Source of the DNA: Paeniglutamicibacter antarcticus_C | GTDB lineage: Bacteria > Actinomycetota > Actinomycetes > Actinomycetales > Micrococcaceae | DNA length: 64,000 bases | Assembly (NCBI RefSeq): GCF_039544305.1 | Contig: NZ_BAABLK010000091.1 | Span: 26,494 to 90,493 of the forward strand | Reading direction: 5' to 3' | In this document: piece by piece, positions 8,785 through 17,185 of the stretch | Layout of the letters: the number at the start of each line of letters is the position of its first letter | Position numbering within the stretch: position 1 is the stretch's first letter | Position numbers and translations under genes: made by a program | The notes under the pieces: model-generated | Told to the model about the DNA's origin: nothing | What the model saw: only the letters and a program-made list of their open reading frames with translations | The model's database searches: none

Positions 8785-9873
8785 TTAGATCTCCATCCCG
8801 AAGTGTTCGCTGAAGCGGATGTCGCCCTCGATCATGTCGTGCATGTCCGGGACCTCGTTGCGGAACATCAGGGTCCGCTCCACGCCCATGCCGAAGGCAA
8901 AACCGGAGTATTGCTCCGGGTCGATGCCAGCTGCGCGCAGCACGTTGGGGTTGACCATGCCGCAGCCGCCCCATTCGATCCAACGCGGTCCGCCCTTGGC
9001 GCCAGGGTGCCAGATGTCCAGTTCCGCCGAGGGCTCGGTGAACGGGAAGAAGTTGGGGCGCAGGCGGATGGAGGCGTCTTCGCCGAACATCTGACGGGCG
9101 AAGTGTTCAAGGGTGCCGCGCAGATCCGCCATGGTCAGGTCCTTGTCGATGGCCAGGCCCTCGAACTGGTGGAAGACCGGGGTGTGGGTGGCATCGAGCT
9201 CGTCGGTGCGGTAGACCCGTCCCGGGCACAGCACGTAGATCGGCAGTTCGCGCTCGAGCATAGAACGCACCTGCACCGGGGAGGTGTGGGTGCGCAGCAG
9301 CAGGTGCGAGTCCACGGGCTCAATGAAGAAAGTGTCCTGCATTTCGCGGGCCGGGTGGTCCGGGGCAAAGTTCAGCGCATCGAAGTTGAACCACTCGGAT
9401 TCGATCTCCGGGCCCTCGGCGATTTCCCAGCCCATCCCCACGAAGATGTCCGAGACGCGGTCCTGCAAGGTGGACAGCGGGTGGCGTGCGCCAGCGCGGC
9501 GTCGGCGCGGCGCGGCGGTGACGTCAACGGTTTCCTCGGCCAGGATACGGGCGGCGTTCTCCGCCTCGAGCACCGTGGTGCGTTCGGCGAGGGCCTTGTT
9601 GACCCGGCCGCGGGAAGCACCCATGAGCTTGCCGGCGGTGGCCTTTTCGCTCTTGTCGAGGCGGCCGATTTCGCGGTTGGCCAGCGCCAGCGGAGACTTT
9701 TCCCCGGTGTGCCCCAGGCGCGCGGCCTTGAGCGCATCCAGGTTGCTTGCTGCGGCAAATGCGGCAAGCGCCGCTTGCACCACGGCGTCGATGCCGGGGC
9801 CGTCGGTGGGGTGCGGGACGACCGGTGGTTGGTCGTTCGCTACGGCCACTTCCGGATGGGTGGATTCAGACAT
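8785..9873 (-). CDS. pheS: phenylalanine-tRNA ligase alpha subunit
   Basis: The 362-residue catalytic alpha chain. An N-terminal coiled coil (about 40-100) that contacts tRNA-Phe is followed by the class II core: motif 2 region QVRSMLERELPIYVLCPGRVYR with HQFEGL, and motif 3 GMGVERTLM near the C-terminus. It forms a two-gene operon with pheT. Its start (ATG, MSESTHPE) lies about 50 bases after a TAGAAT -10 box. No T-box or leader peptide is evident in the short leader. Confidence 0.98.
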   Translation of the reverse strand: MSESTHPEVAVANDQPPVVPHPTDGPGIDAVVQAALAAFAAASNLDALKAARLGHTGEKSPLALANREIGRLDKSEKATAGKLMGASRGRVNKALAERTTVLEAENAARILAEETVDVTAAPRRRRAGARHPLSTLQDRVSDIFVGMGWEIAEGPEIESEWFNFDALNFAPDHPAREMQDTFFIEPVDSHLLLRTHTSPVQVRSMLERELPIYVLCPGRVYRTDELDATHTPVFHQFEGLAIDKDLTMADLRGTLEHFARQMFGEDASIRLRPNFFPFTEPSAELDIWHPGAKGGPRWIEWGGCGMVNPNVLRAAGIDPEQYSGFAFGMGVERTLMFRNEVPDMHDMIEGDIRFSEHFGMEI

Positions 9874-9925
9874 GGGGTTCTACGGCCCTTTTCACTGTTG
9901 ATTGTGCAGCTTGTTCTTCCCACCT

Positions 9926-9931
9926 ATTCTA
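9926..9931 (-). promoter_or_regulatory. pheS: -10 element of pheST
   Basis: TAGAAT on the minus strand fits the actinobacterial TANNNT -10 consensus and lies 52 bases before the pheS start. No good -35 is obvious at 17 bp. Confidence 0.45.
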
Positions 9932-10027
9932 GGTGCTTCGCCCGGTGAGCCTTGAATCGCCGCCCGCAATGCGTTACCGCATGTCACTTGTGGACAGTCA
10001 CTAGGGGCTTAGGCAATAGTTGAACCC

Positions 10028-11926
10028 ATGTCTCGACCCAAACGGTTCCTTGCCCTGCCTGCCGCAGCCCTGTTGATGGTCGGCTCACTGGCCGCCTGCT
10101 CAACACCTCCCTCCCCTGAATCCACCGCCGAGTCCTTGGCGGCTTCCCTTCAGTCCATGGACTTTTCCGCTGTTCCGCTCGCCGGGACCGATGCCAGCAC
10201 CGCGAATGCGGAACTGGCCGACGCGCTGAAGTCCCTGGAGTCCCTCGATCACACCGTCGTGCTGGATTCGGTCGGCGAGGACGAGGGATCGAAGGATCCC
10301 AAGACCGCAACGGCCACCTACACCACGGTGTGGGACATCGATTCCTCCGATCAGGACTGGAGCTACCAGACCACCGCAACGCTGGAATTCGACAAGGATT
10401 CCAAGACGTGGATGGCCCGATACTCCCCCTCCATCGCGGTTCCCGGTCTTGAGGCCGGTCAATATGTGGGCAAGAAGGCTTCCATCGCCAAGCGCGGGGA
10501 CATCCTTGGCGACAAGGACCAGACACTGATGACCGACCGATCCGTACTGCGCATCGGGATCGACAAGCATTCCCTTGAGGAGGGACAGTGGGAGTCTTCT
10601 GCCAAGAAGCTGGCGAAGCTGCTGGACATCGATGCTAAGGCCTATGCCTCGCGGGTCGCTGCCGGCGGAGCAAGCGCCTTCGTCGTGGCCCTGACGCTAC
10701 GCGATGACAACGACCGCACCGTCACCGATGCCCAGCTCCAAAACATCCACGGTGTGCTGGCCAAACCGGATTCTTTGCCGTTGGCACCCAGCCGCACCTT
10801 TGCCCGGGCGGTGCTGGGAACCGTTGGCGAGGCAACTGCCGAAATCCTGGCCGATTCCAAGGGCGGCATCGGTCCCGGGGACCAGGTAGGGCTCTCCGGC
10901 CTGCAAAAGACCTACCAGGACCAGCTCGCCGGAACCAAGGGCTACAGCATCGGCATCTACGACAAGGACAAGCAAGCGGTCTCGGACTTGGTCTCCCGTA
11001 AAGCGGTTGACGGCAAGGACCTGAAGACCTCCTTGGACGCAGATACCCAAGAGCTGGCCGAGTCCCTGATCGAAGACTCGGACAGCGACAGCGCCTTGGT
11101 TGCGGTGCGGCCCTCCGACGGGGCGATCCTTGCCGCAGCCAGCGGGCCGAGCAGCAACGCGCAAAACACAGCGCTGCTGGGCAAGTACGCCCCAGGTTCC
11201 ACGTTCAAGGTGATCACCGCCCTGGCCATGCTGCGCTCGGGCCAGACCCCGGACTCCACCGTCGATTGCCCGGCCACCATGACGGTGGACGGCAAGAGCT
11301 TCAAGAACTACGACGGCTACCCCTCAAGTGCTTTGGGAAAGATCCCGCTCTCCGAGGCCCTGGCGCAATCCTGCAACACCGTCTTCCTCGAAGGTGCCAC
11401 CAAGGTCAAGGCGCCGGCCCTCGCTGAGGCAGCAGCCTCCCTGGGGCTGAACCCGAGCCCTTCCACGGGAGCCGACGCCTTCCTGGGGTCGGTACCGGAT
11501 AAGTCGACGGGGACGGCCCTGGCGGCCGGCGGCATTGGCCAAGGCACCGTCGAGGCCTCGGCACTGGGCATGGCCACGGTTGCTGCCTCGGTCCAGAACG
11601 CGGCCACGGTGTCCCCGTACCTCGTGGACGGTGCCGATCCGGCGCCCGCGCCCAAGATCCCTTTAAGCGCGGCCGAAGCCAAGGCGTTGGCCGGGATGAT
11701 GGCCGAAGTCGTTGACCACGGCACCTTGAAGGACCTCAAGCAACCTTCGGATCCCAAGATCATCGGCAAGAGCGGAACGGCTGAATACGACTCCGAACGC
11801 AACGCGCACGCGTGGGTCATTGCCGCCCGCGGTGACCTTGCTGTCGCGGTCTTCGTGGGCGACGGCAGTGGCGGTGCGCAGACAGCCGGCCCGATTCTTG
11901 CAGGCTTCCTGGCAAAGACCCCGTAG
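10028..11926 (+). CDS. class B penicillin-binding protein (lipoprotein, MecA_N type)
   Basis: A 632-residue D,D-transpeptidase acting on peptidoglycan outside the membrane. The N-terminus is a lipoprotein signal with LAAC and Cys24, rather than the usual uncleaved anchor. Residues about 30-150 resemble the NTF2-like MecA_N domain, then a dimerisation region, then the transpeptidase: S391-T-F-K394 active site, S448-C-N450 and K581-S-G583. It has no partner in a dcw-type cluster here and stands alone with terminators on its far side. By family it should cross-link cell wall; whether it confers low beta-lactam affinity, as MecA does, cannot be told. Confidence 0.93.
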   Translation: MSRPKRFLALPAAALLMVGSLAACSTPPSPESTAESLAASLQSMDFSAVPLAGTDASTANAELADALKSLESLDHTVVLDSVGEDEGSKDPKTATATYTTVWDIDSSDQDWSYQTTATLEFDKDSKTWMARYSPSIAVPGLEAGQYVGKKASIAKRGDILGDKDQTLMTDRSVLRIGIDKHSLEEGQWESSAKKLAKLLDIDAKAYASRVAAGGASAFVVALTLRDDNDRTVTDAQLQNIHGVLAKPDSLPLAPSRTFARAVLGTVGEATAEILADSKGGIGPGDQVGLSGLQKTYQDQLAGTKGYSIGIYDKDKQAVSDLVSRKAVDGKDLKTSLDADTQELAESLIEDSDSDSALVAVRPSDGAILAAASGPSSNAQNTALLGKYAPGSTFKVITALAMLRSGQTPDSTVDCPATMTVDGKSFKNYDGYPSSALGKIPLSEALAQSCNTVFLEGATKVKAPALAEAAASLGLNPSPSTGADAFLGSVPDKSTGTALAAGGIGQGTVEASALGMATVAASVQNAATVSPYLVDGADPAPAPKIPLSAAEAKALAGMMAEVVDHGTLKDLKQPSDPKIIGKSGTAEYDSERNAHAWVIAARGDLAVAVFVGDGSGGAQTAGPILAGFLAKTP

Positions 11927-11951
11927 CGTCGAACGACGTTCCCCAGGCACG

Positions 11952-12007
11952 AAGCTAAGGGACCGACCGGTTCCGGAAATTTCCGGGACCGGTCGGTCCC
12001 TTAGCTT
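11952..12007. terminator. bidirectional terminator between PBP and LppM-like genes
   Basis: A 28-base arm at 11952-11979 pairs almost perfectly with 11980-12007 (AAGCTAAGGGACC against GGTCCCTTAGCTT, with one G-T pair inside). It lies between two convergent genes and can terminate both. Confidence 0.88.
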
Positions 12008-12044
12008 TGTGCGGCCGAACCGCTTGGTCGAGCTCGACGAAGAC

Positions 12045-12701
12045 CTAAGCGTGTGCCTGCGAGGTTTCCTCGGGGCGGCGCATCATGACCACGGCAACGA
12101 CGGCACCCAATATGGCGAGCACACCAAATCCGAGGGACAGGTACAACGAGGTGTTGTCCTTTTCCTTGGCCACTGCGGTCATGTCACCGCTGGCAGCGCG
12201 CATGTCGAAGCTGACGGTGTTTCCGTCGATCTCCGCGCCGGCGCTGGCGGAGGTGACCTCACCGGGGAAGGTGATGGTCATCGTTGACTCTGAGAGTGTC
12301 GCGGGATCGGCACCGGCTAGCCCCTGGGCCGAGAAGTAGTACAGTCCGTCGCGGAACTCGATGTCCAGCTTCGGGCCAAGCTCGCCGGAGATATCGCTCA
12401 TTTCAGTCAGCGATTTGTCCTTCACGCTGAAGGTATAGCCCTTGAAGCCATCCTTGTCGTAGGGAGCTTTCGTGGCATCGGCGGGGAAGCTCTTGAAAAG
12501 CTCTGCCTCGGAGGTGCCCATCTGGCCCAGCATCTCGTCGACGCTTGCATCACCGATGAGCTTCTGATCAAAGGCCATCACCATGTCCAGTGATGCTTTT
12601 TCCGGGCTTGAGACCAGCAGATCCACATCCACCTTCATGCAACCTGTCAGGCTCAACACCAATGCCAGCATGACACCAATGACGGATACGATCTTCTTCA
12701 T
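12045..12701 (-). CDS. LppM family lipoprotein
   Basis: A 218-residue exported lipoprotein. Signal peptide with lipobox LTGC (Cys21), an extracytoplasmic LppM-type domain of mixed strands, and a single C-terminal membrane helix at about 180-205 followed by a basic tail (MMRRPEE). The start is well supported by GGAGGAG five bases before the ATG. Mycobacterial LppM has been tied to phagosome and lipoglycan biology, but in free-living relatives the role is unknown. It is a single gene, convergent with the PBP gene. Confidence 0.85.
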   Translation of the reverse strand: MKKIVSVIGVMLALVLSLTGCMKVDVDLLVSSPEKASLDMVMAFDQKLIGDASVDEMLGQMGTSEAELFKSFPADATKAPYDKDGFKGYTFSVKDKSLTEMSDISGELGPKLDIEFRDGLYYFSAQGLAGADPATLSESTMTITFPGEVTSASAGAEIDGNTVSFDMRAASGDMTAVAKEKDNTSLYLSLGFGVLAILGAVVAVVMMRRPEETSQAHA

Positions 12702-12843
12702 GAATTCTCCTCCACATACGGGGCATTGTTCGGCAAGGATGCTCCCGGTTCAACAGTCAACTGTAGTGGTTGCGATGCCCGCCCCAAGAATTGCCACAAC
12801 ACCCTGCGCCCGGGATCGCCAAGGCTCCCCAGGGGCCGGGCAC

Positions 12844-12849
12844 TACACT
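12844..12849 (+). promoter_or_regulatory. -10 box of a leaderless promoter
   Basis: TACACT, eight bases before the ATG at 12858. No Shine-Dalgarno is seen between them, so transcription should begin at or just before the start codon. Confidence 0.5.
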
Positions 12850-12857
12850 GGGGGACC

Positions 12858-13361
12858 ATGGACACGTGGGCATGCACACGCGAAGCGGTAAATTGGCTCA
12901 ATCTCAGCACGCTCGCCGGGTTGGGGCTCGCGACTGTCAGCCGGTGTCGCATGGTGCGCGGACACCGGGGAATCCTCTTGGCACGAAACTACCCGCTCCC
13001 GTGGCCCAAGGCCGGGGCCTTCACCGTAGGAAACGTCGTCTTCCTGCGGGCCCGGCTAAGCGGACCGGATTCGCCCGCCGGGTTGCTGGCCCATGAGGAA
13101 ACCCACGCCACCCAATACGCCTTGTTCCTGGGACTGCCCTTCCTCCCGCTGTATCTCGTGGCGGCAGGCTACTCATGGCTGCGGACCTCTGATTCCGCAT
13201 CCATGAATCCCTTTGAACGTGCCGCAGGCCTTCAGACAGGCGGCTATTGCGAATTTCCCAGCCGGCCGCTAATGCCTGTGCTTCTAGCCGGATCGCGCAG
13301 GGTCCTTGGCCGGATCCCGCGGCGCTCTTCTCCCCCGCCATTTGCAGGAGGCACCGCATGA
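12858..13361 (+). CDS. HExxH-containing membrane-associated protein
   Basis: A 167-residue protein of unknown function. It has an HEETHATQY motif near residue 77, a zinc-type HExxH signature followed by a hydrophobic stretch (FLGLPFLPLYLVAAGYSWL) likely to be a membrane helix. The family recalls short actinobacterial proteins with an HE..H..Q motif that may be inactive metallopeptidase relatives. The start at 12858 is set by a TACACT box just upstream, which makes the longer in-frame ATG at 12726 unlikely. Its TGA overlaps the ATG of the next gene (ATGA), so the two form a coupled pair. Confidence 0.7.
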   Translation: MDTWACTREAVNWLNLSTLAGLGLATVSRCRMVRGHRGILLARNYPLPWPKAGAFTVGNVVFLRARLSGPDSPAGLLAHEETHATQYALFLGLPFLPLYLVAAGYSWLRTSDSASMNPFERAAGLQTGGYCEFPSRPLMPVLLAGSRRVLGRIPRRSSPPPFAGGTA

Positions 13362-14017
13362 ACCCGACACCCACGATCACGGTCACAGGGGCCGCAGCCA
13401 CTTCGGCTATCCCAGATGCCATGGGCATTTCCCTCACCGTCCACGCCCATCATGAACAAGGTGCCGAATCATTGGCATGCGCCTCGGCCTCGGCGCGCGA
13501 AGTCATCGCCGCAATCCTCGAAGTTGCCCCGAATGCCTCCTTGGCCACCACTGGAATCACCCTTGCACCCCGGACCAACTGGCGCACCGACGAATCGGTA
13601 ATGATCGGGTATGACGCCCATACCACCCTGGCGGCCACTGGCTTGGCGGTGGATGCCGTGGGCTTGGTCTTGTTGGCAGCAGTCGATGCCGGCGGCGATT
13701 CCCTGCGGATAGATTCCCTGTGTGCCGATCTCACCGATCCTTCTCTTGCCTTGGAAAAGGCCCGGGAGTTGGCCTTCGCCGATGCACTGGCCAAGGCCGG
13801 ACACCTGGCATTGCTGGCAGGTGTCCGGCTCGGTGCCCCGCTGCGGATCCGCGAATCCCCCGAGGCTCCCCCACCTCATTTCAAACGGGTCACGGCATCA
13901 CCCATGGCCGCTAAATCGATGCCGGTCGTTGCCGGCAGCCGCGAGCTGGCCGTGGCACTTGAAGTGCAATGGGAGCTGGTTGCCGATGCCCAAGAACCCG
14001 ATGCAGGGACCGGCTAG
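13358..14017 (+). CDS. SIMPL (DUF541) domain protein
   Basis: A 219-residue protein of the SIMPL family: ITVTGAAATSAIPDAMGISLTV at the N-terminus, a middle segment on GITLAPRTNW, and the typical KARELAFADALAKAGHLALLAGVRLG helix followed by a strand near the end. Most SIMPL proteins are exported, but this one lacks a signal peptide. The chosen ATG overlaps the previous stop by four bases and has GGAGG at 13347-13351. Function is unknown. Its stop shares the bases CTAG with the pcp stop on the other strand. Confidence 0.85.
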   Translation: MNPTPTITVTGAAATSAIPDAMGISLTVHAHHEQGAESLACASASAREVIAAILEVAPNASLATTGITLAPRTNWRTDESVMIGYDAHTTLAATGLAVDAVGLVLLAAVDAGGDSLRIDSLCADLTDPSLALEKARELAFADALAKAGHLALLAGVRLGAPLRIRESPEAPPPHFKRVTASPMAAKSMPVVAGSRELAVALEVQWELVADAQEPDAGTG

Positions 14018-14646
14018 TACTCCGTACCGGCGCTGATCAGCGGTTCGGCCACGTCGCTCGAGGCCAACAGCCCCACGGTGGCCACGGCCTGTGCCATTTG
14101 CCCCAAGCCTTGGTCGGTCTCATCCATCCACGGGACGTGGATGAATCCACCACGGACCCCGGGTGTCGATTCCAACCTGTGCATCAGCCAATAGAACATC
14201 TGGTTGCACACGAAACTGCCCGCCGTGTAGGAAATATTTACGTCGATGGCTGCACGTTCATCGCCCGATTCACGCAGCACCTGCACGGCAGCCTTGAGCG
14301 GAAGCGTGGAAAAGTAGGCGTTCGGTCCGTCCTGGCACACCGGTACATCGATCGGTTGGGCCCCTGAGTTATCCACGATGCGGGCATCGATGTGGTTGAT
14401 GGCCACCTTTTCCAGAGCCATCGTGGCTCTTCCGGCGGCCAAGCCCAGGCCGATCACGACGCTGGGGCTGTAGCGCTCCAGCAATGCGTCAAGCTGCGCC
14501 GGCGCAGTGGCGAACACGCACGGAAGCTGTGCGGCCTTTGCTTCAATTCCCTGTTCAACCAGGATTGCGGCGGCTTGTTGGGCAATCGCGAATGAGGGAT
14601 TGAACCCGCGATCACCGAAGGGCTCGAAGCCGGTCAGCAGGATCAT
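14014..14646 (-). CDS. pcp: pyroglutamyl-peptidase I
   Basis: A 210-residue cytosolic cysteine peptidase removing N-terminal pyroglutamate. It begins MILLTGFEPFG, the standard start. The catalytic triad is in place: Glu79 in LEKVAIN, Cys147 in GSFVCNQMFYWLMH and His170 in GGFIHVPW. The longer in-frame start at 14751 adds a Pro/Arg-rich stretch and is rejected. The ATG overlaps the NUDIX gene stop (ATGA), so it is translated from the same message. Confidence 0.95.
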   Translation of the reverse strand: MILLTGFEPFGDRGFNPSFAIAQQAAAILVEQGIEAKAAQLPCVFATAPAQLDALLERYSPSVVIGLGLAAGRATMALEKVAINHIDARIVDNSGAQPIDVPVCQDGPNAYFSTLPLKAAVQVLRESGDERAAIDVNISYTAGSFVCNQMFYWLMHRLESTPGVRGGFIHVPWMDETDQGLGQMAQAVATVGLLASSDVAEPLISAGTEY

Positions 14647-15077
14647 CGGGTTGCTCCGGCCGTGGTGTAGGCGAGGACTGCTTGCACGATCGGGAGGTCC
14701 GCAGGGATCCAGTCCAGGGCTTCCAGGGCCTCGGTGTCTAAATCCACCCAAGCCAATTGGTCGTGGTCCTCGAGCGTCGCGGGGGTACCTGCTGTGATCT
14801 CGGCAAACCAGACACGCATCGCCGCGTTCTCGTCCAGTATCCAGCCTTGGGGCACCGGCCCGAAGACCTCGCTTCCAAGAGCGACCTCGATGCCGAGTTC
14901 CTCGGCCAGTTCGCGTCTGACGCCGGCCTCGCAGATCTCCCCCGCCTCAAGCTTTCCACCGGGGAATTCCCATAACCCGGCCAGTGCCGGCGGTGATGTG
15001 CGCCGCGCGGCCAGGAGTTTGCGCGGGGCCTCGAGCGAGTCCAGGATCGCTGCTGCGACGATTTGCTTGTAGGCCAT
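14643..15077 (-). CDS. NUDIX hydrolase, MutT type
   Basis: A 144-residue pyrophosphohydrolase with a complete Nudix box, G-G-K-L-E-A-G-E then REL-A-EEL-G around residues 38-60. The flanking LLAARRTSPPALAGLWEFPGGK and the DHDQLAWVDLD segment fit 8-oxo-dGTP diphosphatases that clean the nucleotide pool. The ATG at 15077 (MAYKQIVAAAIL) is chosen because the upstream extension is basic and low-complexity. It sits four bases after the CDF gene and overlaps pcp. Confidence 0.88.
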   Translation of the reverse strand: MAYKQIVAAAILDSLEAPRKLLAARRTSPPALAGLWEFPGGKLEAGEICEAGVRRELAEELGIEVALGSEVFGPVPQGWILDENAAMRVWFAEITAGTPATLEDHDQLAWVDLDTEALEALDWIPADLPIVQAVLAYTTAGATR

Positions 15078-15081
15078 GGAA

Positions 15082-16029
15082 CTATCCTTGCTCAACACTG
15101 GTCTGGTTTTTCGTTTCGGTCGCCTCCAGGATGTCGGGTTCGATGTAGATGACGCATTTGAGCGGCACCGCGGCACGTATGCGTGATTCCGCCCCGTCGA
15201 TGGCCGCGGCGATCTGCCCACCGCTGGCATTCACCGGCACCGACACCTTGGCGGCGACAAGGATCTCTTCGGGGCCCAGGTGCAGGGTCTTGAGGTGGAT
15301 GACGTTGGCGCCCTGTGCCGAGATTGCGGCCGAAATCAGGTTGACATGTTCCACCGTTGCCGATTCACCAAGCAACAACGATTTGGTTTCCAGTGCCAGC
15401 ACGATCGCGATGACCACCAGCAACAAGCCGATGCAAGCGGTGCCGGCCGCATCGAATACGCCGTTTCCTGTCACCAGCGTGAGGCTGACTCCGCACAGTG
15501 CCAGAACCAGGCCGACGAGCGCACCAAGGTCTTCGAGCAGGATCACCGGAAGTTCGGGGGCCTTGGCGGTGCGAATGAATTTGGCCCACGTCTGCTTCCC
15601 GCGCACCAGGTTCGACTCCTTGATGGCCGTGCGGAACGAGAAACTCTCGGCAATGATCGCACCGCCCAGCACCGCCAGCGGTACCCACCACCACTTTCCT
15701 TCGATACCGTGTGGATCCTTGAACTTCTGCCACGCCTCGAACAGCGCAAAGAGGCCACCGACGCTAAAGAGTACGATCGAAACGATGAATGAATAGACGT
15801 AGCGTTCGCGGCCATAGCCAAAGGGGTGCTCCACGTCGGCTTCACGGCGCGCTTTCTTCCCCCCGACGAGCAGCAGAATCTGGTTGCCGGAGTCGGCCAC
15901 CGAGTGGATTGCCTCGGCGAGCATGGAAGATGACGCAGTCACGGCCCAGGCCACAAACTTGAACACTGCAATGGTCAGGTTGGCTGCCAGTGCGGCGACC
16001 ACGGCTTTCGTACCGCCGGATGATGCCAT
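15082..16029 (-). CDS. cation diffusion facilitator transporter
   Basis: A 315-residue divalent metal/proton antiporter exporting zinc or a similar ion. About six membrane helices; helix II carries the metal site HSVADSGNQ, and HPFGYGRERY lies at the cytoplasmic loop as in the SLC30A9/ZnT9-like branch. Helix V has LLEDLGALVG, where E-D replaces the usual H-D pair, also as in that branch. A cytoplasmic metal-binding domain follows. First gene of a three-gene unit with the NUDIX gene and pcp. A near-perfect inverted repeat lies 39 bases upstream. Confidence 0.9.
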   Translation of the reverse strand: MASSGGTKAVVAALAANLTIAVFKFVAWAVTASSSMLAEAIHSVADSGNQILLLVGGKKARREADVEHPFGYGRERYVYSFIVSIVLFSVGGLFALFEAWQKFKDPHGIEGKWWWVPLAVLGGAIIAESFSFRTAIKESNLVRGKQTWAKFIRTAKAPELPVILLEDLGALVGLVLALCGVSLTLVTGNGVFDAAGTACIGLLLVVIAIVLALETKSLLLGESATVEHVNLISAAISAQGANVIHLKTLHLGPEEILVAAKVSVPVNASGGQIAAAIDGAESRIRAAVPLKCVIYIEPDILEATETKNQTSVEQG

Positions 16030-16067
16030 GTCTGATTCTGCCTTCTGTCGTAGGTTATGGGCGAAGC

Positions 16068-16103
16068 GGGCACGATATGCCGCGCATTAAGAATATAGTG
16101 CCC
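16068..16103. promoter_or_regulatory. inverted repeat before CDF gene
   Basis: GGGCACGATAT (16068-16078) and ATATAGTGCCC (16093-16103) match at 10 of 11 positions around a 14-base spacer. It may be an operator for the metal transporter or a hairpin ending the methyltransferase message that reads towards it. Confidence 0.4.
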
Positions 16104-16185
16104 GCCGTGGCGCACGTGGATGGTATTCGAATAATATTTCCCCAATCCTATGGCAGGGGCTTTCACAGCGTCCGAGGCCGGTGTA

Positions 16186-17100
16186 CTAGGTACAGTTCCG
16201 GCGTTGCGCGCGCGCCGAGGCATAAAGGCACACCGTCGCGGCGGTGCCCACATTCAGCGATTCGACCTTCCCGTACAGCGGTACCGCCACCCGATGGTCT
16301 GCACGGGCCATTTCGGCTTCTTCAAGACCTTGGCCTTCATTGCCAAAGAGCCACACCGTGGGAGATTCCAACCGGGGCTCCTCCAGCATGGCCTTGTCTT
16401 GGTTTTCGTTGCGGCGTGCGGCGCTGTCGTCTTGGAGCACATCGAGGTCCGCGGCGCCATAGCCGTCGGCGGCCAGGACCGTGCAACCCTGGGCTTTGAG
16501 GGTGGTGATCGTATGGCCGAAGTCGGCATTGGTGATGACAGGCAGGTGGAAAATCGAACCGACCGTTGAGCGCACCGCCTTGGGGTTGTAGATATCGACG
16601 CTGCCGGAGGTGAACACCACTGCGTCTGCACCGGCTGCTGCTGCCGCCCGCAGGATAGTCCCGGCGTTTCCCGGGTCCTGGACACGGCACAACACCGCCA
16701 CGAGGCGTGGATTAAGCCCGGCCACAGCCTCGAGGCTCGTTTCCGGGATCAGGCAGGTGGCCACGATGCCCTGCGGGGTGACGGTGTCGGCCATCGCGGA
16801 CAAGACCTCGGCACTGACCAGCCGGGTTCGCACGCCGCTGGCCTTGGCGGCCATTTCCTCGAATTCCGGGTAACGGTCAAGGCATTCCTCCGTCGCGTAG
16901 AGCGCACGCACGACCGGCTGGCCGCCGTGCCCGGCGTTGTGCAGATGCAAGGCCATCGCCTCGCGTACGGATTGGGGCCCCTCGGCCAAAAATTCCCCGC
17001 TCCGGGCGCGCCCGGTGCGGGTGGCCAGGCGGGCAACCTCACGGACCTTCTCGGCACGCACGTTGGTCATGGTTTCTTCGCTATACCCGGCTTGGTTCAT
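16186..17100 (-). CDS. TrmH/SpoU family RNA 2'-O-methyltransferase
   Basis: A 304-residue SPOUT enzyme that methylates ribose 2'-O on rRNA or tRNA using SAM. N-terminal substrate-binding domain (FLAEGPQSVREA), then motif 1 QDPGNAGTILRAAAAAGADAVV, motif 2 NEGQGL and motif 3 VAVPLYGKVESLNVGTAATVCLY, which make the knotted SAM site. Start at 17100 is supported by a TAAAGT box seven bases upstream; the longer frame to 17166 runs through the rplT terminator. The position after infC-rpmI-rplT is typical of actinobacteria. Confidence 0.92.
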   Translation of the reverse strand: MNQAGYSEETMTNVRAEKVREVARLATRTGRARSGEFLAEGPQSVREAMALHLHNAGHGGQPVVRALYATEECLDRYPEFEEMAAKASGVRTRLVSAEVLSAMADTVTPQGIVATCLIPETSLEAVAGLNPRLVAVLCRVQDPGNAGTILRAAAAAGADAVVFTSGSVDIYNPKAVRSTVGSIFHLPVITNADFGHTITTLKAQGCTVLAADGYGAADLDVLQDDSAARRNENQDKAMLEEPRLESPTVWLFGNEGQGLEEAEMARADHRVAVPLYGKVESLNVGTAATVCLYASARAQRRNCT

Positions 17101-17107
17101 GGAACCG

Positions 17108-17113
17108 ACTTTA
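17108..17113 (-). promoter_or_regulatory. -10 box of a leaderless promoter
   Basis: TAAAGT on the minus strand, seven bases before the methyltransferase ATG at 17100. It lies behind the rplT terminator, so the gene has its own promoter. Confidence 0.55.
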
Positions 17114-17126
17114 CCGGGGATACACC

Positions 17127-17160
17127 AAAGGGACGGAATCACGATGGATTCCGTCCCTTT
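17127..17160 (-). terminator. terminator of infC-rpmI-rplT
   Basis: AAAGGGACGGAATC at 17127-17140 pairs perfectly with GATTCCGTCCCTTT at 17147-17160 around a six-base loop. It follows the rplT stop by 25 bases. Confidence 0.85.
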
Positions 17161-17185
17161 GGTCAAGAGCTTAGAAGCTCAAGGA

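Noticed and set aside
9874..10027. T-box or leader peptide before pheST
   Set aside because: The leader from the -10 box is only about 50 bases; no T-box sequence or Phe-rich leader peptide is visible.
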